Shown one piece after another: positions 10,241 through 20,496 of a stretch of DNA of 64,000 bases. How positions within the stretch are numbered: the first letter of the stretch is position 1; the number at the start of each line of letters is the position of its first letter. The translations under genes were made by a program, and so were the position numbers. The notes beneath the pieces are model-generated. The model worked only from the letters and a program-made list of their open reading frames with translations. It was not told the origin of the DNA and made no database searches. Origin of the DNA: Protula sp. h YS-2021 (Eukaryota; Annelida; Polychaeta; Sabellida; Serpulidae); NCBI GenBank assembly GCA_949752745.1, contig OX457027.1, positions 75,274,700-75,338,699 on the forward strand, in the 5' to 3' direction.

Positions 10241-10480
10241 CAACTTCCGATTTTGGGCTCGAAAGTGACCTTGAGGTCAAGGTCAGCGAAAGTTATACCG
10301 TAAGTAGCGTCGTAGAGGGAGTGGAGGTCGAAAATGAGGTCAAAATTGATCGATCTTTTACCGTTTTTTTCGAGTTGAAGTGCAACTTCCGTTTTTTTCT
10401 TTTTTTGCTCAAAAGTGACTTTGAGGTAAATTTCACCGGAAGTTATACCTTACGTAACGTCGTAGAGGGGTAGGAGAGGG
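10240..10480. repeat. Two-copy tandem repeat containing 'gcaacttccg...gtcgtagaggg'
   Basis: Units at about 10240-10320 and 10380-10475 share 'caacttccgwtttt', 'ctcaaaagtgacttt/ctcgaaagtgacctt', 'gttataccgtaa/gttataccttac' and 'gtcgtagaggg'. This belongs to the same loose family as the larger array at 11.5-14.4 kb. Confidence 0.5.
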
Positions 10481-11430
10481 TAGGAATTGCTCTATCTCTT
10501 GCCGTTTTCGAGGTAAATCATTGTTTTTTTTTTAATGACGTATTTTCGAGATTTGACCTTGACCAGTATCTCGACCTGATTAGGTTTGATGACCTTGATC
10601 TTATTTTGAAGGTCACCATTGGACTTAGAATGTTTAGGTATATAAACCAAGAAAATGTACCTTGTGAACACCATATCCCAGGAATCTCACCTACCTTACT
10701 TGTTACGTAAACTTTGTCAAATGATATTTCTGTTACTGGCTTGGAATATAGTCCACAGTGATTGGGGCCTTATACATGTGTTCGGCCCCAGGTGGGGGCT
10801 GTGCCCTCTACGATGGCTTGTTAACTAGTACATTGCAATGTCCATTCAATGCAATGTGAGCAGCAGGGTCACTTCCGTTATCGACTAACAATAAGTAGAA
10901 ATGAATGATTGGCATCTGATAAGGAACTTTTCTCTCTCTTAAGTACTATTCTTTAAGGCCTTATGCGTTAAGCGCTTAAGGCACAAGTTTAAAGTCAAAA
11001 CAGTTTGTGATAGGGGAGGGGGGCTGCTGACCTTGATGGAGGGAGGGGGGGGGGGGGGGTTTCCAGTATAAGTAGCTTTTAGTCTCCATCCCTTCCTTCT
11101 GAAGAAGTAGATCAAAGCAGATGCTTTTGTCGTTGAAGAAATATTTTGAATGGTACGAAAACGTTCCCAAAAGACAATCGTATTTTTTATTATTTTGTTC
11201 TAATTTCCTTTTTTCACAGAAAATTATAGCATGGTGACAGGAAAATATACTGTAGTGGTGTAGATATATTGTATGTATTACTGCATAAAGATACGTTCGA
11301 CGTGAACAACGGGGAAGAAAAAAATATGTTTTCATCTATAAAAATGAGAGCGTAATTTACCCTTTCTTAATTATTCATATGACCCTTTCACAAAATGCAA
11401 AAAAGTACTTTGAATCGTAATGTAAAAACT
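10480..11430. other. Intergenic with poly-G tract; no gene seen
   Basis: Contains the cttaag-rich dispersed repeat (10905-10985) and a G-run (about 11040-11062). The minus-strand open frame at 10976-11335 owes its proline tract to that run and shows no domain. Confidence 0.4.
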
Positions 11431-11434
11431 CGTT

Positions 11435-11525
11435 ATGCTCCTAGTTGCGCCTTATGCTCGTAGTTACGCGTTATGTTGGTAGCTATGCGTTATGCTAGTA
11501 GCTACGCGTTATGCACGTAGTTATA
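11435..11525. repeat. Minisatellite, ~20-bp unit 'gttatgctcgtagttacgc'
   Basis: About four imperfect units: 'gttatgctcctagttgcgcc', 'ttatgctcgtagttacgcg', 'ttatgttggtagctatgcg', 'ttatgctagtagctacgcg', ending 'ttatgcacgtagttatatg'. Confidence 0.75.
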
Positions 11526-11529
11526 TGAG

Positions 11530-14450
11530 CTCAAAGGAAAGTTAGACCGTTTTCGCTACAGAACAGAGAAAATTACACTTGGGGGTCACAAAAAATGCGA
11601 TTCTGAACTCCTAACCTCTTACATATCGTCTTTTAGGCCTAAAGGATCAAAAATAAGCTCAAACTCGCTCTATCTCTAACCATTTTCGAAATAATGGCCC
11701 ACTTCCGGTTTTTTAAGCCAGCCGACTTTGTCGGGCTGGGTTAGTCGTATCACTATAGGGGGCTTGAATGTATGTGCGTATGATAAACTTTTTCTTTAAA
11801 ATGCTACTCCTCCTACAGTTTTGCTCCAATCGTTTTATACAGTTTTGCTCCAATATTATGCAGGAATGTTCCGTGGGTGGTCCCCCACCTGGCTATTACT
11901 TTTTTGACGATTGACGAAAAATTGATAAAATGGCGGCACTTTTTGTGCCCGTTTTGACCCACTTTTTTTAAATGCTTCTCCTCCTACAGTTTTACTCCAA
12001 TCGTTTAGATGTTACGCAGGGATGTTCCTCAGGGGTTCGCAAATGACAAAAAATGCCAAAATGGTGGAATTTTAAAAATTGTTTAAATGTGTAAATACGT
12101 GAATCGTCAAAACTCAACCTCTCCAACATCCCTTTTCGGGTAGCTTCCACCCGGCAGAACTCGTTTTTGTGTATTAAAATTATGAAAGAGTTACGTTCAG
12201 AAAAGTTCAGAAAAGTTCTTCATTTTTGGCCTAACAGTATTCGTTTCAGAGTTTTTTCTCTTTCCTTGTTTTGTAACTCTGCTTGGTCATGTCTTTGGAC
12301 ATGCTTGTTACTTTGACCATGTTCGAGCAGGTCAACGTCACCAAGGTTCCTCTTACATATGGTCTTTATGGCCAAAAGAGTCGAAAATAAGCCCAAAATC
12401 GCTCTATCTCTACCCATTTTCGAAATAATGGTCCACTTCCGGTTTTTGACTGACCACGTCCGAGGAAGTCAAGGTCACTAAGGACCCCTTTCATGTCGTC
12501 TTTTAGGCCCAAAGGGTCGAAAATAAGCTCAAAATCGCTCTATCCCTAACCGTTTTCCAAGATAATGGTCACCTTCCGTTTTTGATTTTGACCATGTTCG
12601 AGGAGGTCAAGGTCACCGAGAGACCTCTTACTTATCGTCCTTTATGTCCAAAGGGTCGAAAATAAGCTCAGAATCGCTCTATCTCTAACCGTTTTCGAGA
12701 TAATGGTCAACTTCCGGTTTTTGACATTGACCATGGCCGAGGATGTCACTCGTTCTCTAAGGTCGTGGTTTAAAAAATGCGTAAGGTCATGGTTTAAAAA
12801 ATGCGGATTTTACGGTGCATAATCACCCTCTATCAGTGAGCCAACTTTCATCAATCTTTAGCAATTGGGAAAAACCGAAACGCTGAAGCCAACTTAACCT
12901 TGCACACGCATGGTATGATGGCCTTCATTGAGGGTTTGGCCTATCAATACACCGAGGCTGATATCATGCCAGTTTCAACTAGACCGTTTTCGCTACCGAA
13001 TAGCAAAAATTACACTTGGGGGCTACAAAAATATGATTCTGAACTCTTAAAATTTAGAACTGACCATCAACGAGGAGGTAAAGGTCACCAAGATACCTCT
13101 TCTCTTATCTTCTCTTTTAGACCCAGACAGCGAAAATAAGCTCAAAATCGAAGTACCTCTAACCGTTTATTGAACTTCCGGTTTTTAACAATGACCATGA
13201 TCGAAATGGTCAAGATCACCGAGGTACCTCTAACATAACCCTTTTAAGGCTGAATAGGTCGAAATAGTCTCAAAATAGATACATCTCTATCCGTTTTCAA
13301 GATACTTGTCAACTTCCGGGTTTTCACCGTCACCATGGCCGAGGTGGTCAAGGTCACTTACATGTAGTCTTTTAGGCCCAAAGAGTCGAAAATAAACTCA
13401 AAACCGTCTGTCTATAACCGCTGTCGATATAATGGCCAACTCCCGGTTTTTAGCCCTCAGTCAATATTGGCTGAAGTCTATTGCTATGGCCGTGTCCGTC
13501 CGTCTGTCTATCCGTCCGTCTGTCCGTCCGTTAACACTTCGGATGTTTCGGATATAGCTAGTGTATGGAGCATGAAGATTCCTATTGCATATGAGCCATA
13601 TCCGACCAAGGACAGTGGCTCAGCTGGACTTGGAAATTTTCTTATTTGTACCATTATCAAGTTTGCTTAACATGTGGCTTGTGAACACTCTCTAGCCTAC
13701 AGTTTTTTACCAATTACTAAGATAGTTCAGATATAGCTAGTATATGGAATAATAAAGATTCGTATTGCTTATCAGCCATATCCCACCAAGGACAGTCGCT
13801 CAGCTGGACTTTCTCATGGTAAATGTTTTTGTTTTTTGTTCATCTTAAAGCACTGCCACCCTTTTTTCTTTTCAGTGTTAAGGATTGAAATGAGCCTGTG
13901 ACTGGCCTCAAACCTACTCTTTTCCTTGTTTCGAATGTTCCGGTGGCTGAGGGCTATGCATCTCTGATGCCTATGTTTGACTTTGGCCATGAACGAGGTC
14001 AAGGTTACCGGGGTTTCTCTTACATAATCTTTGAGCCCAAAAGGTCGAAAATAAGCTCAAAATCGCTCCAACTCTAACCGTTTTCGAGATAGTGGTCCAC
14101 TTCCGGCTTTTGACTTTGACCATGACCAAGAAGTCAACGTCACCGAGGTACCTTTCACATATAGCCTTTTAGGCCAAAGGGGTTGAAAATAAGCTCAAAA
14201 TCGCTCTTTCTCTAACCGTTTTCGAGATAGTGGTCAACTTCAGGTTGTTGTCTTTTACCATGATGGAGGTCAAGGTCACTGATGTACCTCCAAAAGGTCG
14301 AAACTAAGCTCAAATCTCTCACCGTTTTCGAGATAATGGTCAATCGTTTTCTAAGCTCATGGTAAAAACATAGGCATCGGAGATGCAGAGCCCTCAGCCA
14401 ATAGCAGTGACATCACTGTGGGCGAGTTACCTTTTTGATATATGGCCCGG
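11530..14450. repeat. Host minisatellite region, ~115-130-bp unit
   Basis: Repeated words run through the region: 'gggtcgaaaataagctcaaa', 'atcgctctatctctaaccgt', 'tttcgagataatggtcaact', 'tccggtttttgac' and 'gaggtcaaggtcaccgaggt'. At least nine diverged units are visible between 12.2 and 14.35 kb, with inserts that include a 'ccgtccgtctgtc' stretch (about 13490-13530). No coding capacity is supported. The same sequence family resumes at 30.6-30.95 kb, on the other side of the LINE and Maverick. Confidence 0.7.
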
Positions 14451-14703
14451 AGGAAAGCAATATTTAGGTGTCACGGAATGGGGAGGCGAACGGTGGATAA
14501 AATAAAACCTCAAATTGCACAACTACAGTTCAAATTAAAAATCTCGTCTAACATCTGCACCACCTATTCTCTTTCTTCCTCTCAGGTTTGCTAGGGTTCC
14601 GGTGAATAGTTTTTGAGATATCGCCCAGTCAAAAAAAGTTTAAAGTGCGACGGACTGACAGACGGACAGACATTTGACAAGTTGAACCCTTTGTTGCACA
14701 TCT

Positions 14704-14984
14704 TAAGCTGAACAAAAGCAAAACTGAATTTTTAATTTTAGTTAGTTCGTATTACGAGCGATTTATAGATGTAGACTCTCTGGATTCTGATAATGAAACA
14801 GTTGATCCGGGTTTCTAAGAATTCCGGTGTAATTATGGATACGACACTGTCGCTAGAGCAACAGATTAATTCAGTTAGATCATATTGTTTATGCTATCTC
14901 AACTGAATTAAAAGCGTATGCCTTTTTTATACTCAAAACGCGGCAAAGATTCTAGTCCATTCTCTAGTGATTAGCCGCATTAAC
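14704..14984 (+). mobile_element. LINE fragment, reverse-transcriptase C-terminal region, part 1 (interrupted by Maverick)
   Basis: Frame analysis gives the stretch that follows the RT core in CR1/L2-like LINEs: 'NKSKTEFLILVSS', then 'NSGVIMDTTLSLEQQINSV', then 'NAAKILVHSLVISRIN'. It contains frame changes and stops, so it is a dead copy. It begins inside the host repeat word 'gttgcacatct', indicating 5' truncation at insertion. The last six bases (ATTAAC, 14979-14984) are one half of the Maverick target duplication, and the LINE resumes at 30034. Confidence 0.75.
14979..14984. repeat. 6-bp target site duplication, left (ATTAAC)
   Basis: ATTAAC abuts the Maverick terminus AGTAGGG and is repeated exactly at 30034-30039. 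Confidence 0.92.
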
Positions 14985-15035
14985 AGTAGGGTGAAAACGA
15001 GAGAATCACCGCACTTTGTGACGTCATACTGACCG

Positions 15036-15302
15036 ACCCCCCCTGGTAGAGAATCAAATACCATGGGACCCCCCCCCAGGCGGCAGTCGGGACTGACCCC
15101 CCCCCCCCCCTCGGGACATTCTATGGACCGATCCCCCCCCCCTCGGGACATTCTATGGACCGACCCCCCCCTAGGCGGCAGTCGGTACTGACCCCCCCCC
15201 CCTCGGGACATTCTATGGACCGACCCCCCCCTCGGGACATTCTATGGACCGACCCCCCCCCCCCCTAGGCGGCAGTCGGTTCTGACCCCCCCCCCCCCCC
15301 CC
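15036..15302. repeat. Poly-C blocks with 'gggacattctatggaccga' spacer, Maverick TIR
   Basis: At least five C7-C18 runs are separated by 'ctcgggacattctatggacc' or 'taggcggcagtcggtactga'. The right TIR carries the same spacers between G-runs (29788-29980). The runs differ in length and number between ends. Confidence 0.8.
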
Positions 15303-15496
15303 TAGTATGTGATTCAACACTCCTATAAGAGCACATTGTCTGTGCACATATGCATCATTCATGCTCTGACTGCCGTTAGATACACAGGGGAAAAAAAGTG
15401 AAAACAGTTGCTCTTACCTATTGTGTTGTGCTGTTGAAGAACAAGTGAAGGATTGACTGGAATACACATAGGAGACGAATTGGCAAAACAGTCGTG

Positions 15497-16239
15497 GTAA
15501 GTGACTTTTTTTTTTTTTTTTTTTTTTTTATTATTATTATTATTATGATAATATTTAATTAGTCATATTTCAATGGTTTCCCACTACAGTAACCACACAC
15601 ACACACAACATAAGTACATGTGTACAGAGTGCGCTCGTACAGAGTGTGGGAACGATCAATAAATTTGAGAAGGAATGGGATTTTCCCTACGTTAAGTCTA
15701 ATGTTATGTTTTAAGTTATAGTAGTTGGAAAATGACACTTCTAAAACACATTTAACAAATGTAGTTTTTAACACCATATAATATATAAAATAAATTTGAA
15801 CATTTTAGCATGCTACTTATTTGAATGTTCTAAAGTTATAGTAGTGGGAAAATGGTGGTTCTAGACCAACTTTAACAAATTTAGTTTTTAACACCATATG
15901 ATATATAAAATAAGTTTGAACATTTTAAGCACGCTACTTATTTGAATATTCTAAAGTCATATTAGTGGAAAAATGGTGGTTCTAGACCAATTTTAACAAA
16001 TTTTGTTTTTGACAAAATATGATGTATAAAATAAGTTTAAACATTATACAATGGTGTAGTAGAGTAAAAATGAGGGTTCTAGACCAACTTTAACAAATTT
16101 TGTTTTTTGACAAAATATGATGTATAAAATAAGTTTGAACATTTTACCATGGTGTAGTAGGGTAAAAATCAGGGTTCTAATCCAAAATTTAATTTTTTTT
16201 TGAAAACATATTATGCTTTTCTTTTCTTAATGCTTTCAG
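15497..16239 (+). other. Possible 5' leader intron of the left transcription unit
   Basis: A consensus donor ('cgtg|gtaagt' at 15497) and an acceptor with a pyrimidine tract ('cttttcttttcttaatgctttcag' ending 16239) would remove the poly-T tract and the tandem array. The acceptor is retained in the right TIR (inverse, about 29429-29436), the donor is not. No transcript evidence; the polymerase gene also has its own TATA box downstream. Confidence 0.3.
15710..16195. repeat. Tandem repeat, ~100-121-bp unit, four copies
   Basis: Units contain 'ttctagaccaactttaacaa', 'atttagtttttaacaccata' and 'tataaaataagtttgaacat'. Present only in the left TIR. Confidence 0.75.
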
Positions 16240-16296
16240 GTATCGTCAGAACACATCGCTCTCCGCTAGATGTCTCTGCAATACATGCCTAGGCGG

Positions 16297-16304
16297 TATA
16301 AATA
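16297..16304 (+). promoter_or_regulatory. TATA box of the DNA polymerase gene
   Basis: 'ggtataaatagg' lies 66 bp upstream of the polymerase ATG (16363), just inside the end of the inverted repeat. Confidence 0.7.
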
Positions 16305-16362
16305 GGATGAGTGAGACCTACATTTCATCATATCAGTTTAAGCAATTGACGTGACAACAACA

Positions 16363-19300
16363 ATGGCATCTAATTCAGACACATCAGTCGTCTGTCATGA
16401 TTGTAATTTGACATTTCCATCTCTGGAATTGTTCGTAGCACATACATGCAAACAAGCTAAGATGAAACGTGCTAATGAAGAGCTTGTTGAGATGATTGAA
16501 GCCAAGAGACGAAAGACGGTACAAGATGGTGTTATCAGACCTGATCCGTTCCTCTGCTGTGAATGCATTAAAATATTTCCATCTATGGATACTTATGAGG
16601 CACATGCATGCATACCAGCTGAGATGGAAAATGTGTCTCATGAAGAACAAAGAAAGAAAGAGACAGGACAAGTAGGCAGAGGCAGAAGAGTGAGTCTTGG
16701 TGAAAACGCACAGGAAAGACGGTTTGAGCCTGAAGATGGATCGGATTTGCTACTTGAAATGCGACAACAAGAGAATAGAATCAAGAGACATTTGCTAGAA
16801 ACGTTAAACCGTGGCATGAAATGGTACATTGTGGTACATGCACGCTTCAAGAAAATGACAGCGAATGCTGAAGGCGTGATGGTAGAACAGGTGGATAATG
16901 CCTTCATCAGTAGTCCGACATATGCAGCATACAATCCAACAGATATTGAGAAGGACTTACCAGAAGCCTATAAAGAATTGTTTACTAGGTTTGATGAACA
17001 TGAGCGACAAGGTTCTGGCTGGGTATTGGATAACATACTGTACATTGAAGTACATACAGCTACGTCAGCGCCTCTGGAAGCAAGCAGTTTTATTCCACTG
17101 CCGAAGAAAGTGAAGAATACATTAGGTGTGTTAAACATTCAGAATAAAGACAACAAATGTTTCTTATGGTCTGTACTGGCTCACCTTCACCCTTCAACAA
17201 GCAATGACCCACAGCGTGTGCATCAATACAAGCTATTTGAGAACGAATTGAAGGTGGAAGGCATGACATTTCCAACACCGATTACAGACATTCCAAAGTT
17301 TGAAAAGGAGAATGATGTGTCCATTAACGTGTTTGGATATGAACATGATGTCGTTGTTCCCATACAACTCAGTCGAAACACCAGTGCGAGAGAAATCAAC
17401 TTGCTTTTGATTAGCAATGACAAGAAAAGGCATTACTGCCTCATCAAGAATTTCAGCAGACTGATGTCTTATCGATCAAAGCATAATGGTGCAGCTTTTT
17501 ATTGTTTCAACTGTCTTCACGGGTTTATGCGACAAGATCTGTTAGACAAGCATCGTGAAGTGTGTGACAAGAATGGAGCACAACGTTTATCATTTCCCAA
17601 GGAACCATTCATCAAGTTCAAGAATGTGGCTAAACAACAGCGAGCACCGTTTGTGATTTATGCTGACTTTGAATGTTTCACGCAAAAGCATGAAGAAGGA
17701 GACAAGTATCAACATCATCGTCCAAACAGCTTTGCCTATGTGGTTGTCAGCCAGTATGATACACGTGCACCAGTTGTGTATCGAGGAGACAATGCCGTGA
17801 AAGTCTTTTTAGACCATATGGTGAATGAGCGTGATCGTATTGTACGTGGTTTAGAGCGACCAAAGGAAATGGTGATGACTCGCGAAGACAAAGAGAATTT
17901 CAAGAACGCCACTGATTGTTACATTTGTCATGAACCTCTAGGAGCAGATCGTGTGAGAGATCATGACCATATCAATGGCAAATATCGTGGAGCAGCGCAC
18001 AATGAATGCAACTTACAATTCCGACTTAGAAAAGATCGGCAAGGGGATAAAGATTCTTTTATCATTCCCGTATTTTTCCACAATTTGCGAGGCTATGACA
18101 GTCACCTTATCATGGAAGAAATTGGGAAATTCAAAGGTGAAACGATTACAGTCATTCCCAACACCATTGAAAAATATATTGCATTCACCATGGGCAATCT
18201 GAAATTTACAGACAGCTTTCAGTTCATGAGTACCTCTCTACAGAAGTTGGTATCCAACCTTGCAGCAGAAGGGAAAGATAACTTCTACAACATGACGTCA
18301 CACATTCACGATAGTGATCAACAAGATTTGCTGCTGAGAAAGGGAGTGTACCCCTACGATTACGTGGACGAACCATCCAAGTTTGCTGAAACACAGCTAC
18401 CATCAAAGGACAAGTTTTATAGTCTGCTCAGTGAAGAAGACATTAGCGATGAGGATTATGCACATGCACAGAAGGTATGGGATACATTCAACTGTACAAC
18501 ATTTGGTGAATACCACGACCTGTACCTGAAATCAGATGTGTTATTACTAGCTGACGTGTTTGAAAACTTTCGTCAAGTATGCCTCAACACGTATGAATTG
18601 GATCCTGCTCATTACTATACAGCACCAGGACTGTCGTGGGATGCAATGTTAAAAGCGACAAAGGTGAAGTTGGAATTGATCAATGACATTGACATGTACC
18701 AAATGGTTGAGCAAGGCATACGTGGAGGAATATCCGTGATCACACACAAGTATGCGAAAGCAAATAATCCCTACGTAGCAGAATACAATTCTGAGATACC
18801 AAACAACTATTTGATGTACCTCGACGCGAACAACTTGTATGGCTGGGCCATGTCACAAAGCATGCCACAAAGAGGATTTATGTGGGTGAGCGAGCCAGAA
18901 TCCATTGACTTCATGGATGTGGATGAAGATGATGACATTGGATTCATTTTGGAAGTGGATTTAGAATATCCAAATTCAATCTATGATCATCATAATCACT
19001 ACCCAGTGGCTCCAGAACGGAAATGTGTCAAAGTTGAAGAATTGTCAGAGTACAGTCAGAAGCTGCGGAAAGATCTAAACATGAAAGAGAAATCCAGTGA
19101 AAAGCTCATTCCTAACTTGTCTGACAAGAAGAAATATGTACTTCATTACAGGAATTTACAACAGTACGTCTCACTGGGGTTGAAAGTCACTAAAGTTCAT
19201 CGCGCCATCATGTTTGAACAGAGCAAATGGTTGGCAAAATACATTACCTTGAACACGGAAAAGAGAAAATTGGCCAAGAACCCATTTGAGAAAGACTTCT

Positions 19301-20070
19301 TCAAACTGATGAACAACTCGGTGTTTGGCAAAACCATGGAAAATGTGAGAAAGCGAATCAATGTTGAACTTGTTCACAAGGAAAAGCGGTTCAAGAAACT
19401 TGTAGCCAAACCTTCTTTCCACAAATTCAAAATTTTCAACGAAGATTTGACCGCAGTACATTTACGCAAAGTGGATTTGCTTCTGGAGAAACCCATTCAA
19501 GTTGGTTTTACCATTCTCGACCTCAGCAAAGTGCTTATGTTCAACTTTCATTACAACTACATCATGGTCAAGTATCCCAATGCCAAGTTGTTGTTCAGCG
19601 ACACCGACAGTCTATGTTACAACATAGAAACGGAAGATATCTACAAGGATATGCAGCAAGATGCTGACCTGTTCGACACAAGTGACTATCCGCCAGATCA
19701 CTTCCTACATTCCAACGTGAACAAAAAAGTGCTTGGGAAAATGAAGGATGAGACGGCAGGCGTCCCTATTGAAGAGTTTGTTGGACTCAGACCGAAAATG
19801 TACAGTTTATTGTGCGGTGGGAAAGAAAAACATACAGCTAAAGGCATCACTCGAGCTTGTCAAAGACGTATTAAACATGTGCAGTATAGAGACAGTTTGT
19901 TTAAGAAAACTCAAACGATGGCTACAGGACACATTATTCGAAGTCATAGTCACCAGCTTTTCTCGGAGAAGATTAGGAAGGTAGCCCTCTCCCCATATGA
20001 CGACAAGCGATATGTGCTGAATGATGCCTATTCCACTGTAGCGCATGGACATTACAAGGCTGTGGTATAA
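16363..20070 (+). CDS. Protein-primed family B DNA polymerase of the Maverick, intact
   Basis: 1,235 aa from ATG 16363 (context acaacaATGG; the GTG twelve bases upstream is not a likely start). Replicates the element. Domains in order: two C2H2-like fingers (about residues 9-31 and 63-85); a conserved Maverick N-terminal block with 'NIQNKDNKCFLWS' (about 259) and 'HYCLIKNFSRL' (about 356); a third finger (about 379-402); exonuclease motifs 'FVIYADFECF' (about 429), 'FFHNLRGYDSHLI' (about 570) and 'YLKSDVLLLADVF' (about 720); polymerase motif A 'YLDANNLYGW' (about 818), motif B 'MNNSVFGKTMENV' (about 982) and motif C 'FSDTDSL' (about 1077). Between Exo I and II sits 'CYICHEPLGADRVRDHDHIN', continuing to 'RGAAHNECN', an endonuclease VII-like zinc module. 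All catalytic aspartates are present and no frame break is seen. The stop codon TAA forms part of the next gene's TATA box. Confidence 0.97.
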   Translation: MASNSDTSVVCHDCNLTFPSLELFVAHTCKQAKMKRANEELVEMIEAKRRKTVQDGVIRPDPFLCCECIKIFPSMDTYEAHACIPAEMENVSHEEQRKKETGQVGRGRRVSLGENAQERRFEPEDGSDLLLEMRQQENRIKRHLLETLNRGMKWYIVVHARFKKMTANAEGVMVEQVDNAFISSPTYAAYNPTDIEKDLPEAYKELFTRFDEHERQGSGWVLDNILYIEVHTATSAPLEASSFIPLPKKVKNTLGVLNIQNKDNKCFLWSVLAHLHPSTSNDPQRVHQYKLFENELKVEGMTFPTPITDIPKFEKENDVSINVFGYEHDVVVPIQLSRNTSAREINLLLISNDKKRHYCLIKNFSRLMSYRSKHNGAAFYCFNCLHGFMRQDLLDKHREVCDKNGAQRLSFPKEPFIKFKNVAKQQRAPFVIYADFECFTQKHEEGDKYQHHRPNSFAYVVVSQYDTRAPVVYRGDNAVKVFLDHMVNERDRIVRGLERPKEMVMTREDKENFKNATDCYICHEPLGADRVRDHDHINGKYRGAAHNECNLQFRLRKDRQGDKDSFIIPVFFHNLRGYDSHLIMEEIGKFKGETITVIPNTIEKYIAFTMGNLKFTDSFQFMSTSLQKLVSNLAAEGKDNFYNMTSHIHDSDQQDLLLRKGVYPYDYVDEPSKFAETQLPSKDKFYSLLSEEDISDEDYAHAQKVWDTFNCTTFGEYHDLYLKSDVLLLADVFENFRQVCLNTYELDPAHYYTAPGLSWDAMLKATKVKLELINDIDMYQMVEQGIRGGISVITHKYAKANNPYVAEYNSEIPNNYLMYLDANNLYGWAMSQSMPQRGFMWVSEPESIDFMDVDEDDDIGFILEVDLEYPNSIYDHHNHYPVAPERKCVKVEELSEYSQKLRKDLNMKEKSSEKLIPNLSDKKKYVLHYRNLQQYVSLGLKVTKVHRAIMFEQSKWLAKYITLNTEKRKLAKNPFEKDFFKLMNNSVFGKTMENVRKRINVELVHKEKRFKKLVAKPSFHKFKIFNEDLTAVHLRKVDLLLEKPIQVGFTILDLSKVLMFNFHYNYIMVKYPNAKLLFSDTDSLCYNIETEDIYKDMQQDADLFDTSDYPPDHFLHSNVNKKVLGKMKDETAGVPIEEFVGLRPKMYSLLCGGKEKHTAKGITRACQRRIKHVQYRDSLFKKTQTMATGHIIRSHSHQLFSEKIRKVALSPYDDKRYVLNDAYSTVAHGHYKAVV

Positions 20071-20073
20071 AAG
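20066..20073 (+). promoter_or_regulatory. TATA box overlapping the polymerase stop codon
   Basis: 'gtggtataaaaggggg': the TAA stop of the polymerase is the second half of a near-ideal TATAAAAG box, 56 bp before the ATG of the next gene (20128). Confidence 0.6.
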
Positions 20074-20127
20074 GGGGAGGTCCTCCAACGGAAGAGTTAT
20101 TTGAGGTGTGAACATTGAAGTGTTAAC

Positions 20128-20484
20128 ATGGAACGTGAAAGTCGTAAGAGATCTACAACTGATATGGATACTCTTGCAGATGCAGTTAAAGACTTAAAAA
20201 TGAAAAATCCTACCACTACCATCAAGAAATTGAAAGTGGAGACAGCACCAACACCACAGTCGTGGGATGGAATGCTTTCTCTAGGAAATGGAAAGTATAT
20301 CAAGATTATGAAACAAAGCAATGAAGGAGTGGTAAACATTCGCAAGTACCTGAGAGATGAGGGGACTGGAAAAAACCGTCCAACGAAAAAGGGAATTTTG
20401 CTGACAATACCTGAATGGAAAATGCTGAAGAAGCAGGTGAAAGAAGTGGATAAAAGGCTTCGCAGACAAGAAGACGGCTCATAA
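20128..20484 (+). CDS. PC4-like ssDNA-binding protein
   Basis: 118 aa. A charged N-terminal tail (residues 1-45) precedes a PC4/p15-type domain at about 49-112: 'LGNGKYIKIMKQSNEGVVNI' forms the beta strands with 'NIRKYLRDE' in the place of the family's IReyy motif, then 'KKGILLTIPEWKMLKKQVKE' matches the KGISLs...W..L helix. PC4 proteins bind single-stranded DNA and act in transcription or replication, so a role at melted replication or promoter DNA is plausible. It follows the polymerase by 57 bp and has its own TATA box. The domain assignment is by eye and should be confirmed by a profile search. Confidence 0.72.
   Translation: MERESRKRSTTDMDTLADAVKDLKMKNPTTTIKKLKVETAPTPQSWDGMLSLGNGKYIKIMKQSNEGVVNIRKYLRDEGTGKNRPTKKGILLTIPEWKMLKKQVKEVDKRLRRQEDGS
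20449..20480 (+). promoter_or_regulatory. Shared TATA-like module, copy 1 (also the tail of the PC4-like gene)
   Basis: 'gataaaaggcttcgcagaca' followed by 'agaagacggctcata', 17-48 bp before the ATG at 20497. The same 3' segment (gcagacaagRagacRgctcata) recurs at about 20879-20900 before the next gene. Confidence 0.4.
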
Positions 20485-20496
20485 CAAGGTAAAAAC

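Larger units (their letters stand above)
14985..16267 (+). repeat. Left terminal inverted repeat of the Maverick, with two extra segments
   Basis: Matches 29408-30033 in inverse. Left-only segments are about 15303-15505 (a leader-like stretch with a splice donor) and about 15703-16222 (a tandem array). Shared parts are the terminus (14985-15036), the poly-C blocks, a poly-T/ATT tract (15506-15545), the block to 'ccctacgttaagtct' (about 15702) and 'tcttaatgctttcaggtatc...ctctccgct' (about 16225-16267). Confidence 0.85.

Noticed and set aside
14933..15211. 92-aa glycine-rich minus-strand frame
   Set aside because: Spans the LINE/Maverick border and poly-C blocks; its glycines come from G-runs.
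16384..16934. Minus-strand frames opposite the polymerase gene
   Set aside because: Shadows of the polymerase reading frame; no domain and no independent codon signal.
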